Shown here one piece after another: positions 28,788-37,923 of a stretch of DNA of 64,000 nucleotides. Each line of letters opens with the position of its first letter. Position 1 is the first letter of the stretch. The stretch is from Smithella sp. (GTDB lineage Bacteria > Desulfobacterota > Syntrophia > Syntrophales > Smithellaceae): contig SCVW01000030.1 in assembly GCA_007244375.1 (NCBI GenBank), positions 62,001 to 126,000 of the forward strand, written 5' to 3'. The position numbers and the translations under genes are program-made. Below the pieces are notes generated by a model, which saw nothing but the letters and a program-made list of their open reading frames with translations, did no database searches and had not been told where the DNA came from.

Positions 28788-28862
28788 CCAGTTTTAATAT
28801 TAATAGACAAAAATTGTTTTTTACGGGGTTATAAAAATCAAATACAAGGATGGTAATAAACA

Positions 28863-29327
28863 ATGCCGAAAATAATTGAAGGAAAAATCGTTGCGAAAGG
28901 AATGAAGTTTGGCATCGTGGCCAGCCGTTTTAACGATTTTATTTGCAGCAGGTTGATTGAAGGAACCATTGACGCTTTGATGAGAGCGGGAACGGAAGAC
29001 AAAGACATTTCTATTTATAAGGTTCCAGGTTCTTTTGAATTGCCGTTAACGGCAAAAAAACTGGCCAAGAGCGGCCGTTTTGATGCCATAATCTGCTTGG
29101 GCGCGATAATCCGCGGCGCGACTCCGCATTTTGAGTATATAAGTGCCGAAGTATCCAAAGGCATTGCCATCGTTGGTTTGGAAACAGGCGTTCCTGTGGT
29201 TTTCGGCGTATTGACAACTGATACAATTGAACAGGCAATTGAGCGTGCCGGTACAAAATCGGGAAACAAAGGTGCTGATGCGGCCATGACAGCAATAGAA
29301 ATAGTTGACTTATTCAAAAAGATTTAA
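28863..29327 (+). CDS. ribH: 6,7-dimethyl-8-ribityllumazine synthase
   Basis: A 154-residue lumazine synthase that condenses 3,4-dihydroxy-2-butanone-4-phosphate with the ribitylamino pyrimidine. Signatures: ASRFNDFI near the start, [15 protein letters not shown], the [15 protein letters not shown] active-site segment and [13 protein letters not shown] at the C-terminus. It forms icosahedral capsids in many bacteria. Full length; fourth in the nrdR-rib run and upstream of nusB. Confidence 0.97.
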   Translation: MPKIIEGKIVAKGMKFGIVASRFNDFICSRLIEGTIDALMRAGTEDKDISIYKVPGSFELPLTAKKLAKSGRFDAIICLGAIIRGATPHFEYISAEVSKGIAIVGLETGVPVVFGVLTTDTIEQAIERAGTKSGNKGADAAMTAIEIVDLFKKI

Positions 29328-29406
29328 AATTTAAATGCCATTTGTTGCGGCAAAAGCATCAAAATAATGTTGGATTGTGATAAGTTCTCTGAGGTTTGAT
29401 AATTAA

Positions 29407-29847
29407 ATGCGTGGGCGTAGAAAGGCACGGGAAATTGCCTTGCAGGTTCTTTACGGTCTTAATTTTGTGAATATTGACGTGCAAGAGGCTTTAGATCTTT
29501 TCTGGGGTAACTTTGTTGCTCCCAAAGCTGCTAAAGAATTTGCGGCATTTCTGGTTCAGGGTATATGCGAACACAAGGAGGAACTGGATAAGCTTATTGC
29601 CGGCTGTTCGGATAACTGGTCTCTGGGACGCATGTCCAGAGTGGATATAAATATTTTACGTCTGGCAGTTTTTGAGTTTCTCTATTGTGATGATATTCCT
29701 CCGAAAGTTACTTTGAATGAAGCAGTCGATTTAGGAAAGATTTTCGGTTCGGAAAATTCCGGCTCTTTTATCAACGGTATATTAGACGCTCTTAACCTGC
29801 AATTAAATAGTAAAAATGCAGCTAACCATCTCGACAGAAAATCCTGA
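29407..29847 (+). CDS. nusB: Transcription antitermination factor NusB
   Basis: A 146-residue all-helical RNA-binding protein that with NusE(S10) assembles on boxA of rRNA transcripts. The start RGRRKAREIALQVLYGL and the WSLGRMSRVDINILRLAVFE and VTLNEAVDLGKIFGSENSGSFINGILD segments are diagnostic. It follows ribH in the usual order. Its 3' end overlaps the next gene by 32 bases. Confidence 0.97.
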   Translation: MRGRRKAREIALQVLYGLNFVNIDVQEALDLFWGNFVAPKAAKEFAAFLVQGICEHKEELDKLIAGCSDNWSLGRMSRVDINILRLAVFEFLYCDDIPPKVTLNEAVDLGKIFGSENSGSFINGILDALNLQLNSKNAANHLDRKS

Positions 29848-30385
29848 CCTTCCCAAACATGAATGTCTTGTTCTGGGCATTTTTGCGGATGAAAAACCAC
29901 CCCGTGGAACAAACGGTTTAATTGATTGGCGCCTTAACGGTATGATTTCCAGGGAAATAAAAGAGGGAAGAATCAATGGAACGTTCGAAGAAAAAACGGT
30001 TATTCCATTTCCTAGGCGAATTGGCGCCGAGATTCTTTTCCTGTTTGGTTTAGGAAATACATCAGATATTAATTACGATAAAATTTATAATGCCGCCTAC
30101 CTTATTGCGGAAGCCGTTTATGGAATGTCCAAGCATAGCCTTGCTTTTGTTCTTTGTGGGGAAGGTCGGACTGGCCTTGTCATTGCGAATATTGTGGAAG
30201 CAATGATTACAGGAATATTTGATTTTATATCGACGGATATAGAAAAAATTTCCAGCATGAATTGTTGTCTGGTCGCTCCTCCTCCTCATTTTAAAGAAGT
30301 GTCGTTAGGAATTCAGCAATTTAAAGCAAATGTCAACGATAAAGGTTCTGTAGATATTAGTGCGTTAGAAAATAGTTTCACCTGA
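29816..30385 (+). CDS. Stand-alone M17 leucyl-aminopeptidase N-terminal-like domain
   Basis: A 189-residue protein matching only the N-terminal macro-like domain of M17 leucyl aminopeptidases (VLGIFADEKPPRG at ~20, FPRRIGAEILFLFGLG at ~65). The metallopeptidase domain is absent and no remnant follows, so it is not a functional peptidase by itself. It starts within nusB in another frame, so it is probably translated by coupling. A role in binding a ligand or DNA (as PepA's N-domain does) is possible; I cannot name it. Confidence 0.7.
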   Translation: MQLTISTENPDLPKHECLVLGIFADEKPPRGTNGLIDWRLNGMISREIKEGRINGTFEEKTVIPFPRRIGAEILFLFGLGNTSDINYDKIYNAAYLIAEAVYGMSKHSLAFVLCGEGRTGLVIANIVEAMITGIFDFISTDIEKISSMNCCLVAPPPHFKEVSLGIQQFKANVNDKGSVDISALENSFT

Positions 30386-30506
30386 TACCAATTCGCTTTC
30401 TTCGGCTAACTTTGTTGGCATCGTCGTCGGCTTCCTCAACGTATATGAAATACGCCTCGTCGCCTCCTTCTTGCCGCCTCGTTATCCTTTGAAATCGAAA
30501 TGGTAT
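30385..30506. repeat. Palindromic dispersed repeat, copy 1
   Basis: About 120 bases with complementary ends (ATACCAATTCG ... CGAAATGGTAT). The core GTCGGCTTCCTC-ACGTAT ... AATACGCC ... GCCTCCT-CTTGCCGCC is shared with the element at 45905-46050. It starts right at the stop codon of the preceding gene and has no coding content. It looks like a non-autonomous repeat (MITE or large REP type). Confidence 0.7.
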
Positions 30507-30588
30507 GATACTTTCTTTAACCATTATTTCTCAACAGTCAAAGGCAGACCCCTTTGCCCTCGGACAGAGCCGGGGCTTGATAATTCGA

Positions 30589-31905
30589 TTATAGTTTTGT
30601 CAGCCATCCTTTCCCTTGCAAATGTATGCCTGCCTTCATAGTGGCCAGAAAAGTTGAACGAAGGGCATCACTTAAGAGGGCTTTTTTAACAGAAGGTATT
30701 CTCAGGAATCCTCCTACAAACCCGCGCATGAAATCCTGTGTTTTGCTCTGGGGATTGTCAAAAATATGATTTTGTAAATTACCCGCTTTGAGTGCCTGCA
30801 GGATAATCCTTTCGAAGGTTGTTTCAGGTGTAATAACACGTTTTTCACGTTGAACGAGTTTCATTGCATTTGTAGGGCATGCTAGAGCGCAAACGCCGCA
30901 GCCAATACAGAAGTCTTTGTTTATTATGGCGTCCTTTTTATTTTTTGTTTGTGGTTTTTCAATAGCAACCATTTGGATGGCATCGATCTTACAAGCCTTG
31001 GCACATTTTCCGCATCCATTGCACAAGTTTTCATCAATTTCGGCGATGAAATTGGATGTTACGACTACATTGGGGTAACCGAATTTGGAAATTCCCAGCA
31101 GGATATTACAGCAACATCCGCAACAATGGCATATAAAAGTGATATTTTTCTTGACATTGTCGGCATTAAGAACCAAGCCTAATTCTTTTGACCGGGCAAA
31201 ATTCTCCAGCATTTCTGTTTTGGAAACTTCTCTTGCCAAATTGTTCCTGATGAGATAGTCTGCCCCGAAACCAAACGACGAACATGTATCCAGAGGAACA
31301 TCGCATTCTTTTTTGTCAATATGGTGTTTTTCATGTCGACAGGAACATAATCCTATTGAAAATTTATTGAAGGATTCGATGATCGATGTAGCCTTTTCGT
31401 AATCCAGAACTTCGACATAATCTTCATCCAGAATAGTATCTTCATGAGGGAGTGTCCGTGCAACAGATACCTTATGTCCGTCTTTGCAGTTTTCTGCATA
31501 AAAAACTCCACTATCACCTTGGAGATATTGATGAAATAGTTTTGCCCATTCTTTGGAATTAAGATCGGCACCGTTTCTCATCATCGTAAATTCAAATATG
31601 CCAATGATCATAGGTGAGATCATATAATTGTATGTGTCGTTCGCCCAGATATCGATGATCAAGCCTTTGGTACATAAACCATCCAATATCTTTCGTAATT
31701 TTATAGGTTCAATTTTTGTTATTTTTTGGATACGTTCGAAGCTTGATAGAACATAGGGCATCTTAACAATAACTTCAGCTTCTTCCTGTGTGTAAAGAGT
31801 TTTGAAAATGTTGTAAATCGCATCATTCCATGGCGCCTTAACTGTCAAATTGTCAATCTTCTCTCCCAGCTTTTTATAAATGTCCTTCCCAACTAGATGT
31901 CCCAT
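30589..31905 (-). CDS. Ferredoxin-like protein with two C-terminal 4Fe-4S clusters
   Basis: A 438-residue iron-sulphur protein. Residues ~45-95 look like a winged helix; a Cys/His-rich middle contains GLCSCRHEKHH (~188) and HCCGCCC (~258); the end carries two [4Fe-4S] motifs CNGCGKCAKACK and CIGCGVCALACP (~290-345). It may be a redox regulator or an electron donor. It is divergent from the tetR/corrinoid operon across 568 bases; such proteins could feed electrons to the corrinoid reactivation enzymes (inference). The ribosome site AAAGGAG precedes ATG 31905. I do not recognise a named family. Confidence 0.8.
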   Translation of the reverse strand: MGHLVGKDIYKKLGEKIDNLTVKAPWNDAIYNIFKTLYTQEEAEVIVKMPYVLSSFERIQKITKIEPIKLRKILDGLCTKGLIIDIWANDTYNYMISPMIIGIFEFTMMRNGADLNSKEWAKLFHQYLQGDSGVFYAENCKDGHKVSVARTLPHEDTILDEDYVEVLDYEKATSIIESFNKFSIGLCSCRHEKHHIDKKECDVPLDTCSSFGFGADYLIRNNLAREVSKTEMLENFARSKELGLVLNADNVKKNITFICHCCGCCCNILLGISKFGYPNVVVTSNFIAEIDENLCNGCGKCAKACKIDAIQMVAIEKPQTKNKKDAIINKDFCIGCGVCALACPTNAMKLVQREKRVITPETTFERIILQALKAGNLQNHIFDNPQSKTQDFMRGFVGGFLRIPSVKKALLSDALRSTFLATMKAGIHLQGKGWLTKL

Positions 31906-32380
31906 AAAAAGCTCCTTTTTAACTTTAGAATTTTTCTACAGGTTAATTTCCTATCAATGAACCGTCATTTCAAAACGCTTACGGATACTTTTGACTAAAA
32001 TAACATCCGAAGCCTGTCCATGTGTGGCTTCAGCGCGTGAACAGCTAAAGATATGGTTGCCAATTTTCCGTATGAGAGATTTCTTTTTATATTATATCGA
32101 ACATGCGTTATAAAAAGCATAATGATAATTATTTGTCAAGATATTTTTGATTCGCAGACGTATAATTTCTCCACGGAGCCGCTAGAAAAAATATATATAC
32201 AAGAAAAGGAACGTAATTATATCAAGTAATATATTGGTAATATTGTGTTATTAAATAGGCCTTCAGAAATCATTCCAAGATTGAAGAGAAACTTTTTCTT
32301 GAGCCTCCCAGCAAAATTATAATATTTTTAAAATGTTAGGTACTGTCAATATTCAGAAAAATTAATTATCAAATTTTTTG
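31906..32380. other. AT-rich divergent intergenic region
   Basis: No gene is seen. On the minus strand TTGACA (32139-32134) with an AT-rich -10 region ~17 bases on may be the promoter of the ferredoxin-like gene. Nothing else with structure was noticed. Confidence 0.35.
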
Positions 32381-32409
32381 TTGACAAATAAAAATGGTTG
32401 CTGTAATTT
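32381..32409 (+). promoter_or_regulatory. Sigma-70 promoter of tetR/corrinoid operon
   Basis: TTGACA (32381-32386), 17-base spacer, TAATTT (32404-32409). It is directly followed by the large palindrome at 32414-32447, so a bound repressor would block transcription at or near the start point. Confidence 0.65.
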
Positions 32410-32413
32410 GCAC

Positions 32414-32447
32414 AAAATCTTATACTGACCGTTCAGTATAAGATTTT
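32414..32447. promoter_or_regulatory. 34-base perfect palindrome: probable TetR operator
   Basis: Two perfect 15-base arms, AAAATCTTATACTGA and TCAGTATAAGATTTT, separated by CCGT. It lies between the -10 box and tetR's ATG. Size, symmetry and position are what an autoregulatory TetR-family operator looks like; it could alternatively be transcribed as a hairpin leader. Confidence 0.75.
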
Positions 32448-32473
32448 ACCGGATTATTAGGGGAGAATATCGC

Positions 32474-33151
32474 ATGAAACAGAAAACGATGGGTATAAGG
32501 AGAAATCTAAAAGAAACGGAACGCCGGGAAGAAATTATTAATTCTGCCATAAAGGTCTTCTCTCTCAAAGGATATGATCATTCCAGTATGAATGATCTTG
32601 CTGCCGATACCGGATATAGTAAAGCATTAATCTATTGGTATTGGGAAAATAAAGCAGCACTTTTTAATGATTTGATTGATCGCTGCATGGTTCCATATTG
32701 TGAACTTCTGCAGGAAACAATAGATTCAAAGGATTCCTTTGATAAAAAACTAATCCGTTTTCTTGGAGATTTTGTCGATTTATTCAATCGTCAAAATCTC
32801 TTGAACAGACTAGTACACTTCGGCTCTCTTCATAACAACACAAATAAACCGTCCGAAAATTTTAAAGATAAAGTAAACGGTTATTACAAACAAGTTCTTA
32901 ATTATCTTGAAGCTTTTATTCGACAGGGAAAGAATTCCAGTTATGTGAAGGCTGAACTGGAAACATCCTCACTGGCTCTCTTACTTCTTCTTTCAGTGGA
33001 AGGTTACATTTACATGTCAATGCTGGAAAAAAGAATGCCCATAGAGCAGGTATTGATTGAAAATTTGTCAAAATATTTCATGCCTGGAGTAGTGAATACT
33101 CGAACTATAAGCAGTAGCAAAAAAAGAAAAATATCTGGGAAAAAACATTAA
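32474..33151 (+). CDS. TetR/AcrR-family repressor
   Basis: A 225-residue repressor. The N-terminal helix-turn-helix is clear (IINSAIKVFSLKGYDHSSMNDLAADTGYSKALIYWYW); the C-terminal helical domain is the variable ligand pocket. It is the first gene of the corrinoid methyltransferase operon and most likely senses that pathway's substrate or product and releases the palindrome at 32414-32447. The ribosome site GGGGAG lies upstream of ATG 32474. Confidence 0.92.
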   Translation: MKQKTMGIRRNLKETERREEIINSAIKVFSLKGYDHSSMNDLAADTGYSKALIYWYWENKAALFNDLIDRCMVPYCELLQETIDSKDSFDKKLIRFLGDFVDLFNRQNLLNRLVHFGSLHNNTNKPSENFKDKVNGYYKQVLNYLEAFIRQGKNSSYVKAELETSSLALLLLLSVEGYIYMSMLEKRMPIEQVLIENLSKYFMPGVVNTRTISSSKKRKISGKKH

Positions 33152-33233
33152 TTGTTTTTCTTGTTTTATCATCATCACAGCCTGTGCTGGATGATTTAGA
33201 AAATATTTATGAATTGAATAAGGAGGAGAGGTC

Positions 33234-33881
33234 ATGGTGAATGACAAGGATGCGTTCGATAGTTTTCAGGAGAAGTTTTTTTCTTTTCACTTAGACACAA
33301 TAACTAAAGAGGCGGAAAGATTGCTTGACTCAGGCTGTTCACCTCAGGATTTTCTGCGTGCATGCCAGCAGTGCATGGAAGAAGTCGGGAAAAAATTTGA
33401 GGCTGGAGACTATTACTTACCCGAGCTGGTTATGGCTGGAGAAATATTTAAACAGGTTAGTTCCATGATAAGGCCGCTTTTGAAGTTTGGCGATGGTCAA
33501 AGAAACATGGGAACAATTGTTGTGGGAACTCCCAAAGGTGATATTCACGCATTGGGAAAAGATATCTTCTGTATTCTGGCCGAGGCAGCCGGCTTTACAG
33601 TTCATAATTTAGGAGAAGATGTTCCTCCGGATGGTTTTATTGATAAAGTAAAAACTACCGGTGCAACAATTCTCGGTATGTCGGCCTTGATCACAACCGC
33701 CTATCCGTACATGGCTCAGGTAATCGAACTACTCAAAGAAAATGGTTTGCGTGAAGGTGTTAAGGTAATTATTGGCGGTGGCGCAACCTCAAAAGACCTG
33801 GCGGAAAAAATCGGAGCGGATGCGCAGACCTGGGATGGTTATGAAGGTATTCGCATTATTCAATCATTTGCAGGTGCTTGA
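33234..33881 (+). CDS. Corrinoid (B12-binding) methyltransferase protein
   Basis: A 215-residue two-domain corrinoid carrier like MtbC/MtaC. Residues ~15-95 form the helical cap; the C-terminal Rossmann domain has the base-off cobalt ligand His in GDIHALGKDI (DxHxxG), followed by SALIT and GGGATS signatures. It carries a methyl group between methyltransferases I and II. It is encoded directly upstream of the 396-residue methyltransferase. AAGGAGGAG ribosome site. Confidence 0.95.
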   Translation: MVNDKDAFDSFQEKFFSFHLDTITKEAERLLDSGCSPQDFLRACQQCMEEVGKKFEAGDYYLPELVMAGEIFKQVSSMIRPLLKFGDGQRNMGTIVVGTPKGDIHALGKDIFCILAEAAGFTVHNLGEDVPPDGFIDKVKTTGATILGMSALITTAYPYMAQVIELLKENGLREGVKVIIGGGATSKDLAEKIGADAQTWDGYEGIRIIQSFAGA

Positions 33882-33950
33882 TTATTTTCATAAATTAAGA
33901 TGACGCTGAGGACTATCGCAATACTAATTAAATGCGCATGAGGAGGCCGT

Positions 33951-35141
33951 ATGAAAAAAAAGCTTTATGATAAAGATTTGATGACCGCTGATGAGCGGCT
34001 CGATAAAGTTATTAGATGTGAAAAGCCGGATCGCGTGCCGGTTTCTATGATGATTTACTATTATGCGCCTTACCATACCGGTACGAGCATGGGTGAATAC
34101 TTGAGAAGTCCTGAAATATACAAGCAGGTGATGCACAGGGTTTATAATGATCTCGGACCTTGGGATATTTACTACAATATCAATCCCTACTCGCGCCTCG
34201 TTTATACCTTTGTAATGATGATGCGATCGCTTTGGCCCGGAGTAGATTTGCCCCTCGATGATGTCGTACAAACCGAGGAAATCGAGTACATGAAAACGGA
34301 AGATTATGACAAGATTCTGAACGATACCTCCTGGGGGGCTAAATATTGGGGGGACTTCACTTTCCGTTTGAAGATGCTCTCTCGTTTTAGCCTTGATGTT
34401 GAAGGATATAGTCTTCCTCGATTATCGCTGAAAGTGCTTACAGGTCTGCTTAGTCAGACTGTGTTCTGGAGGAGTGACTTCAAGTGGTGGGAAAAACAGG
34501 GGCTGGTGGTACAAATAGGCTATCAGGCAGAAATGCCATTCGATACTTTTTCTCAAGGCAGAAATGTTATTAACTTTTCCAAAGACCTCTTCAATATACC
34601 GGATAAAATTGGAAGGGCTGCTACCAAGCTGGCTGACGGGTATGCGACAGCCTCAATTCTTACGGCGAAATTAATGGGCGTTCCGAGGGTGCAGTTGTAT
34701 TTACATCGTACGTCCAATAGTTTTATATCTCCGCGGCATTTTGAAAACCTGGCTTTCCCCAGCATGGAAATTATCATTAATCGACTGATTGATGCCGGGA
34801 TAACACCGATACTCCATTGCGATGGTGACTGGCTAAAGAATCTCAAAATCATGCGCCGCCTCCCTGCTAAAAAATGTATTCTACAATTGGATGGTATGAC
34901 CGATATCTTCCGTGCCAAAGAAGAAATCGGAGATCACATGTGTATTTTCGGTGATGTATCCGCTTCGCGATTAGTTATGGGTAGCACTCAGGAAGTGGAT
35001 GAATACTGTCATCGCCTGATTGAAGAGGTAGGCAAAGGCGGAGGATTTATCTTGGCTGGCGGGTGCGAAATTCCGGCTAATTCCCGTCCGGAAAACCTTA
35101 AGACTTTGATTAATTCTGTATACAAATACGGATACTATTAA
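33951..35141 (+). CDS. URO-D-family methyltransferase (non-canonical metal motif)
   Basis: A 396-residue uroporphyrinogen-decarboxylase-fold protein of the methyltransferase type. The N-terminus has RCEKPDRVPVSMM, typical of these. In the metal-binding region it reads ILHCDGDW, so the HxC zinc motif of MtaA/MtbA is replaced by HCD; the distal Cys of LAGGCEIP is present. It may be the substrate-specific methyltransferase I of the system; the methyl donor is unknown. It lies between the corrinoid protein and the MetH-activation-like gene. The ribosome site GAGGAGG is strong. Confidence 0.85.
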   Translation: MKKKLYDKDLMTADERLDKVIRCEKPDRVPVSMMIYYYAPYHTGTSMGEYLRSPEIYKQVMHRVYNDLGPWDIYYNINPYSRLVYTFVMMMRSLWPGVDLPLDDVVQTEEIEYMKTEDYDKILNDTSWGAKYWGDFTFRLKMLSRFSLDVEGYSLPRLSLKVLTGLLSQTVFWRSDFKWWEKQGLVVQIGYQAEMPFDTFSQGRNVINFSKDLFNIPDKIGRAATKLADGYATASILTAKLMGVPRVQLYLHRTSNSFISPRHFENLAFPSMEIIINRLIDAGITPILHCDGDWLKNLKIMRRLPAKKCILQLDGMTDIFRAKEEIGDHMCIFGDVSASRLVMGSTQEVDEYCHRLIEEVGKGGGFILAGGCEIPANSRPENLKTLINSVYKYGYY

Positions 35142-35169
35142 TAGCTGCTGTGTCGAGGATTTAACTGTT

Positions 35170-35865
35170 ATGGATAAAGTTGTCATAGACGAAATACTTT
35201 TCTTCCTTGATATGAATTTGTTAATTAATAGCTTGCGACTGAAAGATAATCCCTCTGCAATTGATGCTGTAACTAAACTGGCAGATGATGCCATGCGTAT
35301 TGGCAGACCGAAAGCCTTATATAAAATTGTATCAGCTGAATATTCAGATGAAAACAGTGTAAAAATTAATAAAGTTGTATTGCATAGTCGTCTTTTAAAG
35401 AACAACCTGTGCAAGTCCGGTATCATACTTCCCTTCCTGTGCACTTGTGGGACAGAACTTGAAGATTGGTCGCAGCAGTTTACCGATATTGCACAGAAAT
35501 ACTGGGCAAACACAATTCAGGACCTTGCTTTGGGTAGTGCAATCAAAACTGTGGAAACAACTATTCAAGAAAGATATCAATCTCGGAATTTATCAGCAAT
35601 GAATCCCGGATCATTGGATGATTGGCCGATTCAAGAGCAGAGAAATCTGTTTCAACTGTTCGGAGATGATGCTTACCGTATTGGCGTATCTCTTACAGAA
35701 AGTCTAATGATGAAACCACTCAAGTCAATGTCAGGGATCTTTTTTTCTTCTGAAGAAGGCTTTGTCAATTGTCAACTCTGTCCACTGGAAAAATGTCCGG
35801 GTCGTAGAGCTCCATATCAAAAATCGCTGGCACATTCATCTGATCAAAAAAGGTGCGATGTATAG
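35170..35865 (+). CDS. MetH activation-domain-like protein
   Basis: A 231-residue protein resembling the S-adenosylmethionine-binding activation domain of cobalamin-dependent methionine synthase (SAMNPGSLDDWPIQEQRNLFQLFGD, then MMKPLKSMSGI), but free-standing. It ends with a Cys cluster NCQLCPLEKCPGR that could hold an iron-sulphur site. In MetH this domain supports reductive methylation of inactive cob(II)alamin. Here it probably serves the corrinoid protein of the same operon. Confidence 0.85.
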   Translation: MDKVVIDEILFFLDMNLLINSLRLKDNPSAIDAVTKLADDAMRIGRPKALYKIVSAEYSDENSVKINKVVLHSRLLKNNLCKSGIILPFLCTCGTELEDWSQQFTDIAQKYWANTIQDLALGSAIKTVETTIQERYQSRNLSAMNPGSLDDWPIQEQRNLFQLFGDDAYRIGVSLTESLMMKPLKSMSGIFFSSEEGFVNCQLCPLEKCPGRRAPYQKSLAHSSDQKRCDV

Positions 35866-35888
35866 ATTCAATCGGAGACAAAGAGCGT

Positions 35889-37922
35889 ATGGCTACCCTT
35901 CTTGGTATTGATACTGGCGGCACTTATACCGATGCAGTTCTTCTTGATGATGAAAAAGGAGTCATTGGTTTTGGTAAATCTCTTACGACCCAACATAACC
36001 TTTATCTTGGTATCCGTTCTGCAGTGGAATCAGCTCTGCTTGACCCGTTTCCTGAAATTAATCTTGTTTCTCTTTCCACCACATTAGCAACGAATGCTGT
36101 GGTTGAAGGGCAGGGTTCTCCTATATGCTTACTTCTTCTTGGATACCCACCAGATGCCTTGCATCGTGAAGGATTGAGTCAGGCGTTGGGAAGTGATCCG
36201 GTTGTCTTTATAACCGGCGGACATACCATCACCGGTGGAGAACAAATGCCTCTTGATCTGGATGCGGTTCGCCAGGCAATCATTACGTATGCCGGCCGTT
36301 CCGCGGCATTTGCCGTGTCTGGCTATTTAGGGGTATATAATCCCAGTCATGAGTTGGCCGTGCGTAACTTAGTGCGCGAACTGACAGGTTTGCCGGTTAC
36401 TTGCGGACATGAGCTAACTTCAAACCTCAACGCGCCTCGCCGGGCACTTACAGTTGTCTTGAATGCCCGTCTAATTCCCTTGCTGCAACAGCTTATACAG
36501 GCAGTACAGGATATGTTGTTAGAAAAGTCTATCCACGCGCCACTCATGGTAGTTAAGGGAGATGGCTCTCTCATCAACGCTAGTGTGGCGTTGGAATACC
36601 CCGTGGAAACTATTCTATCCGGTCCGGCTGCAAGCGTAGTTGGAGCGCGCTACTTGTCAGGTATAGATGATGTCTTTGTGGCGGATATGGGAGGTACCAC
36701 GACAGACATTGCTATTCTTCGTGCAGGTCAATCTGTATTAAATGAAGATGGAGCGATTATTGGCGGATGGAAAACCATGGTAGAGGCAGTGTCTGTACAC
36801 ACGTACGGATTAGGCGGTGATAGCCAGGTTACGTGGACTAAATCCGGGGATATGCTTCTCGGTCCGGTTCGTGTCGTTCCTTTAAGTCTCCTGGCTCATC
36901 AATATCCGGCCGTTATTACTACCTTGCATCAACAAGTATCCCAAAAATCAGTCAGACTTCATTACGGACAATTTGCCTTGCGCCAAAGGCCTTTGGATGT
37001 TGCTCGGGAAAATCTTACTGCATTTCAGACCATGGTTTGGGAAGCTTTGGCCGATGGTCCTTTGGCACTGGATTTACTTCTTGATTCTGAGGTGACCATG
37101 CTCAAGTTATATGCTTTGAAACGATTGGCTGAGCGTGGCCTGGTGATAATCGGTGGATTCACACCCACAGATGCGGCACACGTCTTGGGTTACGTTAAAG
37201 AATGGTCATTAGAAGGAGCGCAGTTAGGTGCTGAACTTTTGGTGCGACAGGCAAGCGCATTTAATTCAGAAAAAGTTATGCGGATTCGTGATATTTGCCT
37301 GAAAGTAATGCACCAGATGACTATACAAGCCGGACGGGCAATTGTGTCCAGTGCATTGGCTGAAGGTTATCACTTAAACCTGAATGATGAAGATTCGCTT
37401 GGTCGACTTCTGATTGATCAGGCACTTGCCGGTCAAAGTGATGATGGAACATTGGTGAAAGTGAATCTGAGTTTATGTCGACCATTGGTGGCGATCGGAG
37501 CTCCCGTACATACGTATTACCCGGCTATTGCCGAAAAACTGCATACACGGCTTGTCATTCCCGAACATGCCGAAATTGCCAATGCCATTGGTGCCGTGGC
37601 GAGCAGTGTTATGCAAACGGTACGTGCTTTTATTAAACCTCTCGGTCAGGAAATATTTCGTGTTCATCTCCCTACCGGTATTCAGGATTTTAATAATATT
37701 GAGAAAGCTGTTGCTTATGCTACTGAATCGGCAGGTAACCTGGCTGATGCGCATGCGCGGCACGCCGGAGCATCAGCTGTTCAAATAAAAATTAATCGAA
37801 AAGATCAAATCGTCGATTCAGATAATGGAATTGATCACGATGGTTTTTTCTTAAGTACCGAGATCAAGGCTATAGCCATCGGTAGACCCAAACTCGCATG
37901 TATTTCACCAAAGGGGACATGA
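35889..37922 (+). CDS. Hydantoinase/oxoprolinase-family ASKHA protein
   Basis: A 677-residue protein of the hydantoinase A/oxoprolinase family: LLGIDTGGTYTDAVLLD at the N-terminus and DMGGTTTDIAILR at ~270 are the two phosphate-binding motifs. Family members hydrolyse hydantoins or 5-oxoproline with ATP, but versions in corrinoid clusters are of unknown role; the ATPase fold suggests an energy-coupled activation step. I chose ATG 35889 (GGAG upstream) because an earlier start at 35853 overlaps the preceding gene. It ends one base before the next ATG. Confidence 0.85.
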   Translation: MATLLGIDTGGTYTDAVLLDDEKGVIGFGKSLTTQHNLYLGIRSAVESALLDPFPEINLVSLSTTLATNAVVEGQGSPICLLLLGYPPDALHREGLSQALGSDPVVFITGGHTITGGEQMPLDLDAVRQAIITYAGRSAAFAVSGYLGVYNPSHELAVRNLVRELTGLPVTCGHELTSNLNAPRRALTVVLNARLIPLLQQLIQAVQDMLLEKSIHAPLMVVKGDGSLINASVALEYPVETILSGPAASVVGARYLSGIDDVFVADMGGTTTDIAILRAGQSVLNEDGAIIGGWKTMVEAVSVHTYGLGGDSQVTWTKSGDMLLGPVRVVPLSLLAHQYPAVITTLHQQVSQKSVRLHYGQFALRQRPLDVARENLTAFQTMVWEALADGPLALDLLLDSEVTMLKLYALKRLAERGLVIIGGFTPTDAAHVLGYVKEWSLEGAQLGAELLVRQASAFNSEKVMRIRDICLKVMHQMTIQAGRAIVSSALAEGYHLNLNDEDSLGRLLIDQALAGQSDDGTLVKVNLSLCRPLVAIGAPVHTYYPAIAEKLHTRLVIPEHAEIANAIGAVASSVMQTVRAFIKPLGQEIFRVHLPTGIQDFNNIEKAVAYATESAGNLADAHARHAGASAVQIKINRKDQIVDSDNGIDHDGFFLSTEIKAIAIGRPKLACISPKGT

Positions 37923-37923
37923 T

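Noticed and set aside
35853-35888. Earlier start for the hydantoinase-like protein
   Set aside because: It would overlap the upstream gene and add 12 residues before the conserved MATLLGIDTGG start; ATG 35889 fits better.
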